NCBI GenBank assembly: GCA_963575745.1
Contig: CAUYUJ010001753.1
Coordinates: forward strand, 33,478-97,477
Source: Prorocentrum cordatum
Lineage: Eukaryota > Sar > Dinophyceae > Prorocentrales > Prorocentraceae
Length of the DNA stretch: 64,000 nucleotides
Direction: 5' to 3'
How positions within the stretch are numbered: position 1 is the stretch's first letter; the number at the start of each line of letters is the position of its first letter. Below, in pieces: positions 51,001 through 62,504 of the stretch. The notes below the pieces were generated by a model. It made no database searches, had not been told where the DNA came from, and saw only the letters and a program-made list of their open reading frames with translations. A program made the translations under genes and the position numbers.

Positions 51001-52083
51001 AGCGGGCCCAGCTCTGGCAGCAGGTCGGATGCGGCCCCTTCAACACCATCCTCGCTTACAGGATCTACATCGTTCCCGTCCTCTGCTTCCTCGCACAGCT
51101 CCTGAACCTTCCACGGAACTGGGGGGGCATCGAGCGCAAGGTGTGCAAAACATTTTTTCGGGGCCCAAGGGTCTGGACCTCCCCGTGCATGCTCTGCAAC
51201 CTCCGTTTCCTGGGTTTCCAGGCTGAGCTGCCGAACTTGTTCGACATCGCTACGGCCGCAAAGTGCCGGGTGGTCCGGTGGGGGAACGCGGGCCAGGGCG
51301 GTTTGGACATCGTGCGTCGCCACAGGGACATGGAACGAGTTATCGGGGACAGCTCATTCATACATCGTCTGGCGCGAGTGGGTCGACACCAACATCCTGG
51401 CGAATTTGGCGCGCGCATGCGCCAGGCTACAGCGGGCTGCCCAGAACGAGTCCCTTACCGTCTCCGCCCTGCTTCGCGGGCAATCACCGCGCGACGTGGC
51501 CCAGAAGGACTGGCAGGAGACGGTCGTCCTCCGCTTGGGGACCGATGAGCGGAAGTTGGTCTACCGTGAGCTCCGCCGGCACATGGACCACTTCCCCCTC
51601 CTCCTTCTCCCTGGACGCCGAGTTGCCCGCGCAGTCGGGCTTCTGCGAGGTATTGCCCAAGATGTCCCCCCCAGGGTGTGGTTTGCCACGTTCCGCGCGC
51701 TTTGCAACGGCTGGGTCACCAGAAGTCGTTTTGGGGATACCGCCGCCTGCATTTTTGGATGCGGCCACCACCAAGATTCATTGCGACACTACGCGGCGTG
51801 CCCGGTATTGTTGGAGTTCGCCCAGCGGAAGCTTGGTCTCCAACGGGCTACGCCAACGGACCGCCTCGACACCTTTCTCGCGCTCCACACGCCACGCAAC
51901 CAGCAGTCGGCCACCGAGCTCGCGAAGCGTGCGTTGGTCCTCTACGCCGCGCACTCGGCAAGTTGTGCCAGACGTCAGGGGGGCACCGCCGACGCCGCAG
52001 AAGCACTCCTACAGTACGCACGCGAGGCGGCCGCTGGTCACCATGGCCTCCGTCGTGCACTGGCTGCCGCGTGGACCCGGTAG
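48094..52083 (+). CDS. LINE ORF2: EEP endonuclease, reverse transcriptase, Cys/His motif; decayed
   Basis: From about 48420 an APE-type EEP domain begins (VSITTWNTQALF, GLWTETRG) and continues to ILGGDLNFVADEKDR near 48945. It is broken by TAG at 48778 and by a frame change in a run of nine T at 48855. The RT domain follows: SSAPGPDGV (50020), RPLNITNAGNW, GFINGRSM, FFDFEAAFPSVSH (first catalytic Asp, 50439), GVRQGCPLSPLLF and CADDIAAV (ADD box, 50715; F/Y replaced by Cys). TGA at 50394 lies between GFINGRSM and FFDFEAAF, and TAG at 50898 is in the thumb region. Near 51358 one base shifts the frame to YIVWREWVDTNIL. CIFGCGHHQDSLRHYAAC near 51750 is a C-x3-C-x8-H-x3-C motif typical of LINE C-termini. 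Stop TAG at 52081. Four or more lesions mean this copy cannot make a full protein. Confidence 0.85.
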
Positions 52084-52550
52084 CGCGCGGCTGCAGCCCG
52101 CGGGCGGCGCGTGAGATGCCAGGGAGGCGCCGCTGGCGGCGCCAGCGCCGCCCGTTTTCCCTTCTTCTGCTTTCTCCTCCTCTTCGTCCTCTCCTTCTCC
52201 TGCGGGCTTCCGCTGACAGTGCCTCCTTTTGGTGCCGGCCCATGCGTTTTTTTTTGTTTTTGTTTTTTTGTTCGGCCACGCTCGCAGGACAGCCTGCGAG
52301 CGGACTGCCGCTCGAAGTTGTGCAAAATAGGTGGTGCATGCCCTTGCCCCGACGCTTGTGCACCACCCCCACCCTGCCTTCGGTTTGCCGCCTCTGTGAT
52401 GCATCGCGCCGCACGCGTGTAATATTTGCTTCCTGTGTGTTGCATACCGCCGCACGTCACTTCGGAGCAACGAAATTCGTGACATTTTCGCTGCGTCTTG
52501 CACTGGGGTGCGATTTATTTTCTCCGAGCGGATAGACTCGGTGACGCTAA
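52084..52550 (+). other. LINE 3' UTR
   Basis: Follows ORF2 with no gene. It includes the palindromic GCGCCGCTGGCGGCGCCAGC (52127), T-rich runs at 52247-52270 and repeated TGCGAGC/CTGCGAGCGGAC. The exact 3' end is not visible as a poly-A. Confidence 0.5.
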
Positions 52551-52551
52551 T

Positions 52552-52842
52552 GCGAGGCAGCCTCTGTCCCGGCCGCGTGGCCGATAGTGCCACGGATAGG
52601 CCGGTACACCCAAATTCCGCCAGTGCTTATGAGAACGCCCGGTGGAACACTGTGTGGCGGTATCCTTGTTTTTGACGCAGCTACTTTCAGTGCGAGGCAG
52701 CCTCTGTCCCGGCCGCGTGGCCGATAGTGCCACGGATAGGCTGGTACACCCAAATTCCGCCAGTGTTTACGATAACGCTCTGTGAAACACTGTGTGGCGG
52801 TATCCTTGTTTCTGGCACAGTTAGTTTTCAATGCGAGGCAGT
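52552..52842. repeat. 139-bp tandem repeat at the 3' end of the LINE
   Basis: Units start at 52552 and 52691, and a partial third at 52831, with GCGAGGCAG and then CCTCTGTCCCGGCCGCGTGG. Each carries CACTGTGTGGCGGTATCCTT. Tandem 3' units occur in some non-LTR elements. Confidence 0.85.
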
Positions 52843-53556
52843 TCCCCCTCCTCCGCCTTGTCTTGTTTCTTTCGTCGTTGGTCTGGTCCTCTTGCCTCCC
52901 CCTCCTCCTCTTCTGGATTGTGGCCGTTTTTCTTTTATTTTCTCCCAGCTGTGGCTGGGCAGCCAAAGGGCTGCAGGTGAGGTATTCTTCGACTTCCGAT
53001 GTGACTGCACACGCTCGTGCCTGGCCGCCATCTGGGACTGCGGACGGTTCCCGGGGGTGTTATGCGACTCATAACTCCTCGCTGCCATACTCCAACAGGT
53101 GCTCCTGTGCCGTTTCCCTCGTTTTCCTCTCTCCTTTCCCCCTCCCGGTTTCACCGATACGACTTGGAGTTATACGTATCGTCCTAGGTTGGGTTCCTAG
53201 GAAGGGGCAGAACAACTTTGCTCCACCTGTTGGCTCCGTTGTGCAGCTTTAGTTATTCCTTCTTCCTTCCGCCTCCTCCTGCTCCTCCTCCTTTTTCCAG
53301 CCCGGGTCCGGGGCGATCGTGTTTTTGTCTCCGCTACGCTCTGCATTGCGGTCGGCTGCGATTGTGTGTCATTTAAGTGCGGTTGGGCGCCACAAGGGCT
53401 TCACACAATGCATGCTGTCCAATTTTGATAGCGCTGCGAGCGGTTTCGAATTCTGTCCGCTTCGATCCTCTCTGCTTTCCTCCTTCTTCTCCCAAACAAA
53501 AAAAAAACAACAACAACAAAAAAAACAGTGGCCCGGCGTCCCCCTCGCCGCCGCAG
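52843..53556. other. Intron-like sequence downstream of the LINE
   Basis: CT-rich stretches (53100-53300) and a CAACAAC/A-rich run at 53500-53526. It ends in CCCCCTCGCCGCCGCAG before candidate exon I. Confidence 0.4.
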
Positions 53557-53610
53557 GTGGAGGCCGTGGCCCCGATCGTCAGCCCCGGGGTGCCCGCGGA
53601 GCTGCGCAGG
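53557..53610 (+). CDS. Candidate exon I of the M16-like metallopeptidase
   Basis: Acceptor GCCGCCGCAG, donor CGCAGG|GCGAAC (GC). Eighteen codons read VEAVAPIVSPGVPAELRR. It could follow exon H directly as E-V---L--LT--D-----, the next segment in insulysin, if H ends at 43183 (both phase 0). Weak alone, but order and phase agree. Confidence 0.3.
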
Positions 53611-53707
53611 GCGAACCCGAGGCGGCGGAGCCGCGGCCCGCCCCTCGCCCTCGCCGGGGGGGGGGAGGGGGACCTGCAGAGCCCCTCGAGCAGAGCAGAA
53701 ATCACTT

Positions 53708-53832
53708 GGCATCGCTCGGACGTGTGCACTTGTCCTTCGGCGGGGACCATCGAGGAACATCCTTGATCATTTGGCGAAGAAGCCACGCACGAAACCGAAC
53801 AAAAACACAGGGAATGGACGTCCGAGCGATGG
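53708..53832. repeat. Foldback element M5, copy 2
   Basis: Same TIRs and interior as 17488-17613. Confidence 0.9.
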
Positions 53833-53868
53833 AAAGATCATGCCGGGAGGTCTGGCGCCATGTTCGGC

Positions 53869-53985
53869 CTTTGGGGGCCCGTGCTGGGCCTCGGGACCGT
53901 CAACAAAAGCGACTCGGGATGAAAAACCGGTCCTGGGGAAGAGGTGCAGACCTCGGGGGGTCGACGCAATGAAATTATAGCCGGA
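53869..53985. repeat. Dispersed repeat M9, copy 1
   Basis: GGGCCTCGGGACCGTCAACA and ATGAAAAACCGGTCCTGGGG match 63398-63520. Confidence 0.85.
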
Positions 53986-54114
53986 GTGCAGTATCCCCAA
54001 ACAGGGTTTTTAGACCCACTGCGGTTTCCAAGGTCGATTGCGTGCCCGTTCAGTGCGGGCTGGCGTGGCATGGTAATTATGCCTCCTCCTCCTTCTCCAC
54101 CTCCTCTTCATCCC

Positions 54115-56030
54115 GAACGGCATCTCGGAGCCCAGAGTTGCGAGGATGTCTCCAGCGTAACGGGCTGGACCACCTCGCGCGCGGCATCTCGGACCCCAGA
54201 GTTGCGACGATGTCTCGGGCGAAACGTGCTGCGAGGAAGTCTCAGGCGAAACGGGCCGGACCACCTCGAGCGCGGCGTCTCAGAGCTCCGAGTTGCGGGG
54301 GCCTCCTGGGGCCTCCTGGGGCCTCCTGGTGACCTCCTGGGGCTTCCTCCTGGGCCTCCTGTGGCCTCCTGGACCCCACCTGGGGCTTCCTGAAGCCTCT
54401 TGGGGCTCCCAGGGGGATATCTAACATGTGGCCGTCGGGCCCCCTCAAAATGGGGGGGGAAGCCACAAGAGCAGGAAAAATCAACGAATCGACACCGGAT
54501 GTGTATTAACTTGACACGTTCTGATAGGGGGCCTCCCGGGGCCTCCTGGGAGCCTCCTGGGAATCTCCTGGGGACCCCTGTCTGGGCGTCCTGCGGCTTC
54601 TGGAAGCTCTCTGGGGCCTCCTGGGGCTCCCAGGGTCCCAGGGGGGATATGTAACATGTGGTCTTCTGGGCCCCCAGGCTTGACCACCTCTTGCGCGGCA
54701 TCTGGAAGCTCAGAGTTGCGAGAATGTCTTGTGCGAAACGGGCCAGACCAACTTGCGCACGGCATCTCAGAGCTCAGAGTTGCAAGGATGTCTCAGGCGA
54801 GACGGGCCGGTGTCTCGGGCGAAACGTGCTGCGAGGAAGTCTCAGGCGAAACGGGGCGGACCACCTCGAGCGCGGCGTCTCAGAGCTCCGAGTTGCGGGG
54901 GCCTCCTGGTGCATCCTGGTGCCTCCTGGGACCTTCCTGGGGCTTCCTCCTGGGCCTCCTGTGGCCTCCTGAACTCCACCTGGGGCTTCCTGAAGCCTCT
55001 TGGGGCTCCCAAGGGGGATATCTAACCTGTGGCCGCTTGAGCCCCTCAAAATGGAGGGAGGGGGGGGCACAAGAGCAGGAAAAATCAACGAATCGACACT
55101 GGATGTGTATTAACTTGACACATTCTGATAGGGGGCCTCCTGGGGCCTCCTGGGAGCCTCCTGGGAATCTCCTGCGGACCCCTGGGGCCTGTCCTGGGCG
55201 TCCTGCGGCCTCCTGGAGCTCTCTGGGGCCTCCTGGGGCTCCCAGGGTCCCAGGGGGGATATGTAACATGTGGTCTTGCGCGGCATCTGGGAGCTCTGAG
55301 TTGCGAGAATGTCTTGCGAAACAGGCCGGACCACCTTGCGCACGGCATCTCAGAGCTCAGAGTTGCGAGAATGTCTTGTGCGAAACGGGCCAGACCACCT
55401 CGAGCAGGGCATCTCAGAGCTCAGAAGTTCGAGGATGTCTCAGGCGGGCTCCCAGGGTCCCGGGGAGGAGATGTAACATGTGGTCTTCTGGGCCCCCAGG
55501 CCGGACCACCTCTTGCGCGGCATCTGGGAGCTCAGAGTTGTGAGAATGTCTTGTGTGAAATAGGCCGGACCACCTTGCGCACGGCATCTCAGAGCTCAGA
55601 GTTGCAAGGATGTCTCAGGCGAGACGGGCCGGACCACCTCGCGCAGGGCATCTCAGAGCTCAGAAGTTCGAGGATGTCTCAGGCGAAACGGGCCGGACCA
55701 CCTCTCGCGCGGCATCTCCGAGGTTAGAGTTTCGAGGATGTCTCAGGCGAAACGGGCCGGACCACCTCGCGCAGGGCGTCTCAGAGCTCAGAGGTTGAGG
55801 ATGTCTCAGGCGAAACAGCCCGAACCACCTCTCGCACGGCACCTCGGGGCTCAGAAGTTTGAGGATGTCTCAAGCGAAACGGCCCGGACAACCTCTCGCG
55901 CGGCGTCCCGGAGCGTAACTTTTCGAGGATGTCTCAGGCGAAACGGCCAATCCCGGCCAACTCAGAAACGAGAATTGTGAGGATGTCTCAAGCGAAACGG
56001 CCCGGACCATCAAATTTTTGTGAGGATGTC
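54115..56030. repeat. Minisatellite T9 (about 64-bp unit) with CCTCCTGGGG blocks
   Basis: Units of 63-65 bp start with GAGGATGTCTCAGGCGAAAC and continue GGGCCGGACCACCTC to CATCTCAGAGCTCAGA. They are regular from 55600 to 56030 (starts near 55670, 55734, 55797, 55860, 55925). Between 54290 and 55260 they alternate with two long CCTCCTGGGGCCTC blocks, each ending in a similar GGGGGATATNTAACATGTGG stretch. The two blocks (54250-54650 and 54850-55270) are themselves a duplication of about 600 bp. Confidence 0.9.
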
Positions 56031-56690
56031 TCTGCTCCGGCTTCCCTCGGCCGGAGTTAGCTTCTATCACAACAGCACCCCGTTCAGCAAGCTGTTTGGG
56101 GAAAAAGCATGTCGTCGGGGGTCTGGGTACATGCCTCTCCGAGCAGGCCTGCCGTTTTTGTCTTGCCCACAGCGAGGCATCGGGTCGCTCTCCCAGCCAC
56201 GGTGGCCGGTACTGGCACCATGGGACGACGAACCTGGAGGCGGGCCTTCGGCTACGCTCGAGGATGAGAAGCTCTGTATGCCATGTGTCGGCCTTGGCCT
56301 ACATCTTGCGCTCGATGTCCATGTTCGGGACGCCGCTGTCGGCGTTTGGTGGGACGCGCTGGTGTCGGCGAGATGTGGGGACATGGAGTGGGCCAAAACC
56401 TTGGCGTTCCCGACTCCCGCCCCCCCGAGTGGCGCCGTCGTCGAGAATGTAGGCCCGCGCGGATATGTTGAGCTAGACGTACGCCGTTCTTCCTCTCGGC
56501 GCCGAAGCCACCCCGCGTCTTCGGCCAGCACGCCGCAGAGCTTACGGGCCATCGCTGCCGACGTGGGAGGCACATGGGGGGTGGCGGGGCGGGGAAGAGG
56601 CGAGGAGAGGCAGATGGAGGAGCGGGGGGGAGCGGGAAGCGGCGTGATAGAAGAGCACGGAGGAGGGACAGGAGATGAGGGATGAGGGAG
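56031..56690. other. Unassigned sequence
   Basis: Open frames on both strands (one of 221 codons on +). It has no motif and no splice context, and I do not call a gene. Confidence 0.35.
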
Positions 56691-56693
56691 AGA

Positions 56694-57250
<557 letters not shown>

Positions 57251-57284
57251 CATCATCATGATGATAAGGATGATCATAATGAGG

Positions 57285-57432
57285 AGGATGAGGAGGAGGA
57301 GGAGGAGGAAGGGAGGAAGAGGGAGGAGGAGGAGGAGGAGGAGGAGGAGGAGGAGAAGAAGGATCAGGAGGAGGAGAAGGAGGAGAAGGATGAGAAGGAG
57401 GATGAGAAGGAGGAGGAGGAGGAGGAGAAAAA
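57285..57432. repeat. (GGA)n microsatellite
   Basis: GGA with GAA variants. Confidence 0.95.
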
Positions 57433-57434
57433 GT

Positions 57435-58140
57435 GGGAGCGAGCCGTGGGAGGAGGGTGGGACGGCGCGGGAACAGGTGGAGGATACGGGAGGAGCGGGA
57501 CTCCGTGGGGAAGAGGGGGAGGAAGGGGTAGGAGGAGAACGCTCAGGCAGGATGAACTCAAACTGTTTCGGAAGTTCCTGGCGGTTCCACGGGGTCATAT
57601 CGGAGGGGGTGGACTGGGACGGGGCACCGTTCTGGGTTCTTATGGGGGCGTCTCGTCGCCGTCGCCATTTTTTGTTGCTCTCTCTCTCTCTCTCGCTCGC
57701 TCTCTCTCTCTCTCTCTCTCGTTTTCTCTTAACACAAATATGTAGATACACATGTGTGTATTTAGACTCCTGGTCCTCGCCATCCTGTCCATCCTAGTCA
57801 TTATTCTCCCCGAGATCCATTGTCCGTCGTCGTCGCCTCCGTCATCATCCTATGTGTCTTCTTCTTTTCCTGCTGCTTTTGACACTGCGACTCATGAAGT
57901 GCACGGTAGGGCCTGAGGGGCGAAGGGGAGCAAAGAAGGGAGGAAGGCGGGGAGGGGGAGAGGGCAGAGTTGGCAGATCCATTCCCACCGGCGGTGAGGC
58001 CCAGGGCGGCACTGAAAAGCAGCCTTCGGCGGCCTCCTCGCCAAACGCTGGGTCGACCCCGCACGTGTCGACGTGAGCGCCTCTGCTCGTCCCGCGTCCC
58101 CATGCTCCTCCCAAGGCGCAGCCACGAACGCTTCCCAGCG
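57435..58140. other. Unassigned sequence with (CT)n
   Basis: (CT)n runs at 57678-57722. No gene supported. Confidence 0.4.
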
Positions 58141-58144
58141 GCCT

Positions 58145-58202
58145 CCTCCTCCCCCCCTCCTCCTCCTCCTCCTCCTCCTCCTCCTCCTCCTCCTCCTCCA
58201 CC
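58145..58202. repeat. (TCC)n microsatellite
   Basis: TCC triplets. Confidence 0.95.
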
Positions 58203-58299
58203 GATGGAATCGGCAGGCTTGCCCACGTCCTGCCACGGCCTGCGCCACGAGTCCGCCCCGCCCGCCTCGACTTGTCCTCACATGCATCCCTCCCCTCCT

Positions 58300-58547
58300 C
58301 CCTGACTCCAGATCCGCCCTACTTTGGCTTTTTTTCCTACTTAAAATTGCGTCGGACATCCACCTAGAAGAGGCCGAACAAGTAGGGCGGAAATTGCTGC
58401 ACCCAACATAAAATAGGGCGGAAATACACAGAAACAGCAACAGAAAAGTAGGGCGGACATTGGCATCAGCGGGGCTTGAAAAGTAAGGCGGACATTCCAA
58501 GCCCCACTTACGACTTTCCCCAAAGTAGGGCGGATCCGGAGTCAGGG
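58300..58547. repeat. Foldback element M6 with 28-bp TIRs
   Basis: CCCTGACTCCAGATCCGCCC at the left and GGGCGGATCCGGAGTCAGGG at the right pair over about 28 bp with one or two mismatches. Inside, AGTAGGGCGGAAATT and AGTAGGGCGGACATT are repeated several times, like subterminal motifs of DNA transposons. Confidence 0.88.
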
Positions 58548-58549
58548 TT

Positions 58550-59835
58550 CCCCTCCTTGCTTCCCCTCGCAGCCGACTCCTCGACGTGGCCGCAGCGAGT
58601 GTTTCTTCGCACCCGCCGTGGCAGGACCCTTCGGGGGCATCGGGGCATCGACTCCCTCCTCCATTTCCTCGATTCTGACCGCTGTCTCTCTCTCCGCCGG
58701 CGAACCCCATGCTGGCGGAGACGGCACCTCTCCCCGACCTCCTGCTTCCTAACGCGTTGCAGGTTTGGTCAAAAACAGAGGGGTATCGCCTCCTTCCCTC
58801 TGTTTTCACAAACTCGATGAGGTTGGAAAGAAAACAAAACAAAAAAAACCTCGCGCGCATAGCCACTTCGGCGCGTGGGCGCGTGCAGCGCGCGCCAGCG
58901 ACGGGCACCACGTGCTGGCATGCCATATCCCGCCGTCGGGAGCGTCCCCTCCGCGTGCCGCTCCGCTGGCTCCGGCCTCCGCCCCCCGCGGGGCGGAGCG
59001 ACGATAGGCATCCGACTGCACGGCACGGCGTGTCGCCGGGGCCGCCGCCGCGACGCGGTGCGCAAAAGTTCCAGGCCGCATTATGGCGTCGTTTTCTTAC
59101 TCGCTGTGTTGCCGATCGGCGCGGGCCCTCGCACCCCCACCCCCTGCCTGCCCCCCCCCCCCCCCAATTATGGAGGAGTGGATCTTGATTGTTGTCGGCG
59201 CCCGTTTCGGGCAGGCGGAGGCTCCCCCGTGGGACGCAGTGCTGCAAACAGTCACGTGAATCAGAGGTCAGGAGCAAGACCCCCCCCCTTCCGCCAAATG
59301 TCGAACCGCCGACTAAGAAAGCGCCCCATCATGACAGATGCTTCGGTGTCGAGTTGCGGTGCTCCTCTTTCTCTGTCGGGACCGCTCCGCTCGGGCCCCG
59401 CCTTCTCCCCGACCCGTGCATACCTCCTCCTCCTCGTTCGATTTACAGTGACAGCCCATCACCCTCACGTCCTCGTCCTCCTCTTTTTCGCTATCCTTCA
59501 CGTCGTCTGGCGAAGAAGGAGGAGGAGAAGGAGGAGGAGGAGGAGATCCCATCTCCAGCGACAGCCCGCCATACTCACCTCCTCGTCCTCCGCCTCCTCC
59601 TCCTCCTCATCGTCATCGTCTTTGTCGGCGAGGGCCGGTGACGGCAACGACGCCGTGGTGGTCAGCATCATCTTGGGCGTGAGCACCGTGAAGAAGCGCG
59701 TCATCAACCACATGCTGGGGTCGATCTTGGGGTCGGCCGTCTGTTTTGATGGCTTCGATTTTGCACGGATTCGGACATGTATGGCGATGAGGGCGTTCGT
59801 TGATTCTTTGGGAGCATGGGTGTGCCCTTGTTGCC
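58550..59835. other. Unassigned sequence with small GGA/TCC patches
   Basis: An AAAACAGAGG...CCTCTGTTTT hairpin lies near 58774. Long C run at 59151-59163. (GGA)n patch at 59513-59547. No gene supported. Confidence 0.4.
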
Positions 59836-59837
59836 AG

Positions 59838-59925
59838 TAGGAGGAGGAAGAGAAGGAGAAGGAGGAGGAGGAGGAGGAGGAGGAGGCTGAGGAGGAGGCT
59901 GAGGTGGAGGAGGAGGAGGAGGAGT
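59838..59925. repeat. (GGA)n microsatellite with GCTGAG
   Basis: GGA triplets. Confidence 0.93.
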
Positions 59926-60039
59926 CCAACATTATGTGACGTCACACATCAAAGCAAGTTATAAACGACTTCAAAACCTTGGGCCACTCTCCACGGGAAA
60001 TCCGGTCGATATTCCTATTCTTATATTTTTGTTACCTGG

Positions 60040-60740
60040 AACCCCCCCCCCACCCCCCCCCGGACCCCCCCCCTTAACCGGATCCTCCTCCAAGGGACGG
60101 CCGGGACGCCCTTTCGGACGTCTCGGCGGCCCCTTGGACGCCCTTGGAAAAGGTTCGGTGGCCCTTCCGGGCCTCCCAGGGCGCATTGACAGGCCTTGCG
60201 AGCAGACTCAAGGCGATTAGAAGGGTCATCGGAGAGGCGCAAGAGAGACCCAAGACAGCACAAAAGCGCTCCAAGAGGAACCTCGATGGTCTGAAGACGG
60301 CCCAAGAGGCCCCCAAGACACCCCAAGAGGCCGTTAAGAGAGCGCCGAGGAAGCCAAAATTGTCACATTCCTTCAGGAAATACATTAGTTGTGCATATCC
60401 GCTTTTTGGATCTTCGCAGCGTCCAAGACGGCCCAATGGGCCCCCAATCTCGCCCCAAGACGGCCCGAGAGGCCCCCCAGAGGGTTTGAAGGCGGCCCAA
60501 GGGGGCCCCAAGACTGCCCCAGAGAGCACCGAGACTGCCCACAAGAAGCCCAAGATGCCCCCTGAAGGCTCCCAAGAGAGACCCACGAAAGCCATGGGAT
60601 ACCTCCAAGGGCGCCAATGGAGGCCCGCAAGAGGGCCCTAGATGGCTTCAGAAGACCTCTGGAGGGCCCCAGCTCCCCAAGGCGGCCCAAGAAGCCCCCA
60701 GGACGGCCCAAGAGTGCCCCAGGACGGCACAAAAGAGCAC
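60040..60740. repeat. C-rich run and degenerate GGCCCAAGAG array
   Basis: Runs of C at 60040-60075. Then GCCCAAGACGGCCCAAGAGG-like units repeat irregularly to about 60725. It is the inverse of the TTGGGGCTCT arrays at 2210-2430 and 61490-62060. Confidence 0.75.
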
Positions 60741-60744
60741 CAAA

Positions 60745-61195
60745 AACGATCAGACGGCGTTCTTCTACGAAATACACACCAAGTTGACCCGACGATCTTG
60801 GTTCCACGCTTGAGGCTCGAGGTTTCAGCAGCTCCCCGATCGAGAGAGACAGGCAATGGATCTAGATTCGACATTCGACGATCGAAGATTTCCTGAGTGC
60901 CTGGAGCCCTCCAGGCATTCGGGAAGCGATCAGCAATCGATGTGTTCGGAGCTACTGTGACTTCTTCGGCGTGTCAGGGGAACGCTCCTTACTTCCTCAA
61001 ATGACCTTTGCGCGCGAAAAAATGAGCATGATTTCCCCACTCCTGCGCACAAGCGTGCCAGCGCATCGTCCGAAAGCGGTGTCAGCCGGCACCTGGGATA
61101 TCGGAAAAATGGGCGGGTCGCCCGTCCAGGCCTCGAGGTCCTCCCTGCTGAAGAAAGCGATGATTTATTGCTTTGCCAGGGAAGCGTCCGGAACA
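60745..61195. other. Unassigned sequence
   Basis: No supported feature. Confidence 0.35.
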
Positions 61196-61198
61196 AGG

Positions 61199-61228
61199 CT
61201 GCATTGGCGCGAAGCGCCAATGCAGTCT

Positions 61229-61267
<39 letters not shown>

Positions 61268-61320
61268 GTGCAAGACTACAGTGGCGCTTCGCGTCATGCA
61301 CCTTGGTCCTTGAAGTTTGG
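61199..61320. repeat. Perfect 12-bp-arm palindrome, (TA)n, and a dispersed repeat
   Basis: CTGCATTGGCGC-GAA-GCGCCAATGCAG at 61199-61225 is a perfect hairpin. (TA)n lies at 61232-61266. GTGGCGCTTCGCGTCATGCA after it resembles GCATTGGCCCTTCGCGCCAT near 662, also beside a TA-rich stretch. Confidence 0.85.
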
Positions 61321-61489
61321 TGTGCAGGCGAAATGGCAGGAAGGCCAAGCCGACAGTTTAGCGATAATTCCTTGTTGCCTTTCTTCCGGCATCGCCGCTA
61401 TAACAATGTTATTCGTTATTCTTCTACGATTATGTTTCTTCATGTTCGCCATACCCTGCGCATTCTTCTCCCCATCATCCTCAGCTCTT

Positions 61490-62065
61490 TTTGCGGAGGC
61501 TCCTCCTTGGAGAGCCTCTGGGGGCCTCACAAAAGTTGTTTCAGGCTTTCTGAAGGCCTTTTGGAGGCATCCTGGGCGTGTTCTCGGGGCCTCTGGGGGC
61601 TTCCTCGGGCCACCCTGCCTCCAACCGTGGTCTCCTTGAACGACCAGGTCACGATTTGGAATGCCATCTTGGGGCCATCTGGGGCGGCCATGGGGCTCTC
61701 TGAGGGCCATATTGGACCCCTGTTGTGCCGTTTTGGGGCTCTCTCTTGGACTGCTTGGAAGCCCTTTCGGATGGTTGTGGGGCGATTTGGGAGCCTCCCA
61801 GGCGGCTTTGGACGCCCCAGAAGACTGCCGTCTTGGAGCGTCGGGAAGCCGAAAAGAGGATATCCCCAAAATTCACCGAAAACCAACAGACAATTAATGA
61901 TTCTCGCCTCTTGGGACCTTTTTGGGCGTGTTCTTGGAGGCCTCTTGGGACGTTTCGGGACGGTCTTTGGGGGTATGGCGGCCTCTTGGGGGTCGTCGTG
62001 GACCGTATTGGGGCTCTCTGGGGTCGTTTCGGGAGCGTGCGAGAACGCCTGGAACCCGTCTAGGT
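61490..62065. repeat. Degenerate CTCTTGGGGCC array
   Basis: Irregular TTGGGG, CCTCTGGGGG and TCTTGGGACC units. Same family as 2210-2430. Confidence 0.7.
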
Positions 62066-62069
62066 CCGT

Positions 62070-62377
62070 CTTCGGACTCTCGTGAGGTTTCCCGTGTCGT
62101 CTGAAGGGTTGCCCGGAGGCCCAGGGAGGGCCAAATTCGTTGGGGGGGGGGGAGGGCGCTGGGGTGTGGGCTCCCCGGTCATATAGAAATATGTAATAGT
62201 TCGAGTCGGAGTCACACAGTTCGTGCAACCCTGGGCAAGCTCTCTGAACGTGGCTCTGGTTTTCCGGCCGAGCCATCGATCTGGAGAATCTGCTGGGGAA
62301 CCTATTCGTGGCCGACGCTCGCCATGGCCAGGAAAGCACCTTAGTTCCGTGCTCAGCGTTCCTCCTTCTAGCATTAA
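62070..62377. other. Unassigned sequence
   Basis: Run of G at 62142-62151. No supported feature. Confidence 0.35.
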
Positions 62378-62459
62378 GTCGGGCCTGTCCCTCTACAGGA
62401 GGAATATTCAAACATAGCCCAGAAATATTAGGGGGACGTTCGTTTGACTATTATTGCCG

Positions 62460-62499
<40 letters not shown>

Positions 62500-62500
62500 G
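62378..62500. repeat. Foldback element M1, left half, next to (TA)n
   Basis: AGTCGGGCCTGTCCCTCTAC and GGAATATTCAAACATAG match M1. The right half is replaced by (TA)n at 62463-62497. Confidence 0.75.
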
Positions 62501-62504
62501 CGTA

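Noticed and set aside
56020-56685. A 221-codon + strand ORF after the 64-bp minisatellite
   Set aside because: It has competing long frames on the other strand and ends in GGA-rich sequence. There is no family resemblance.
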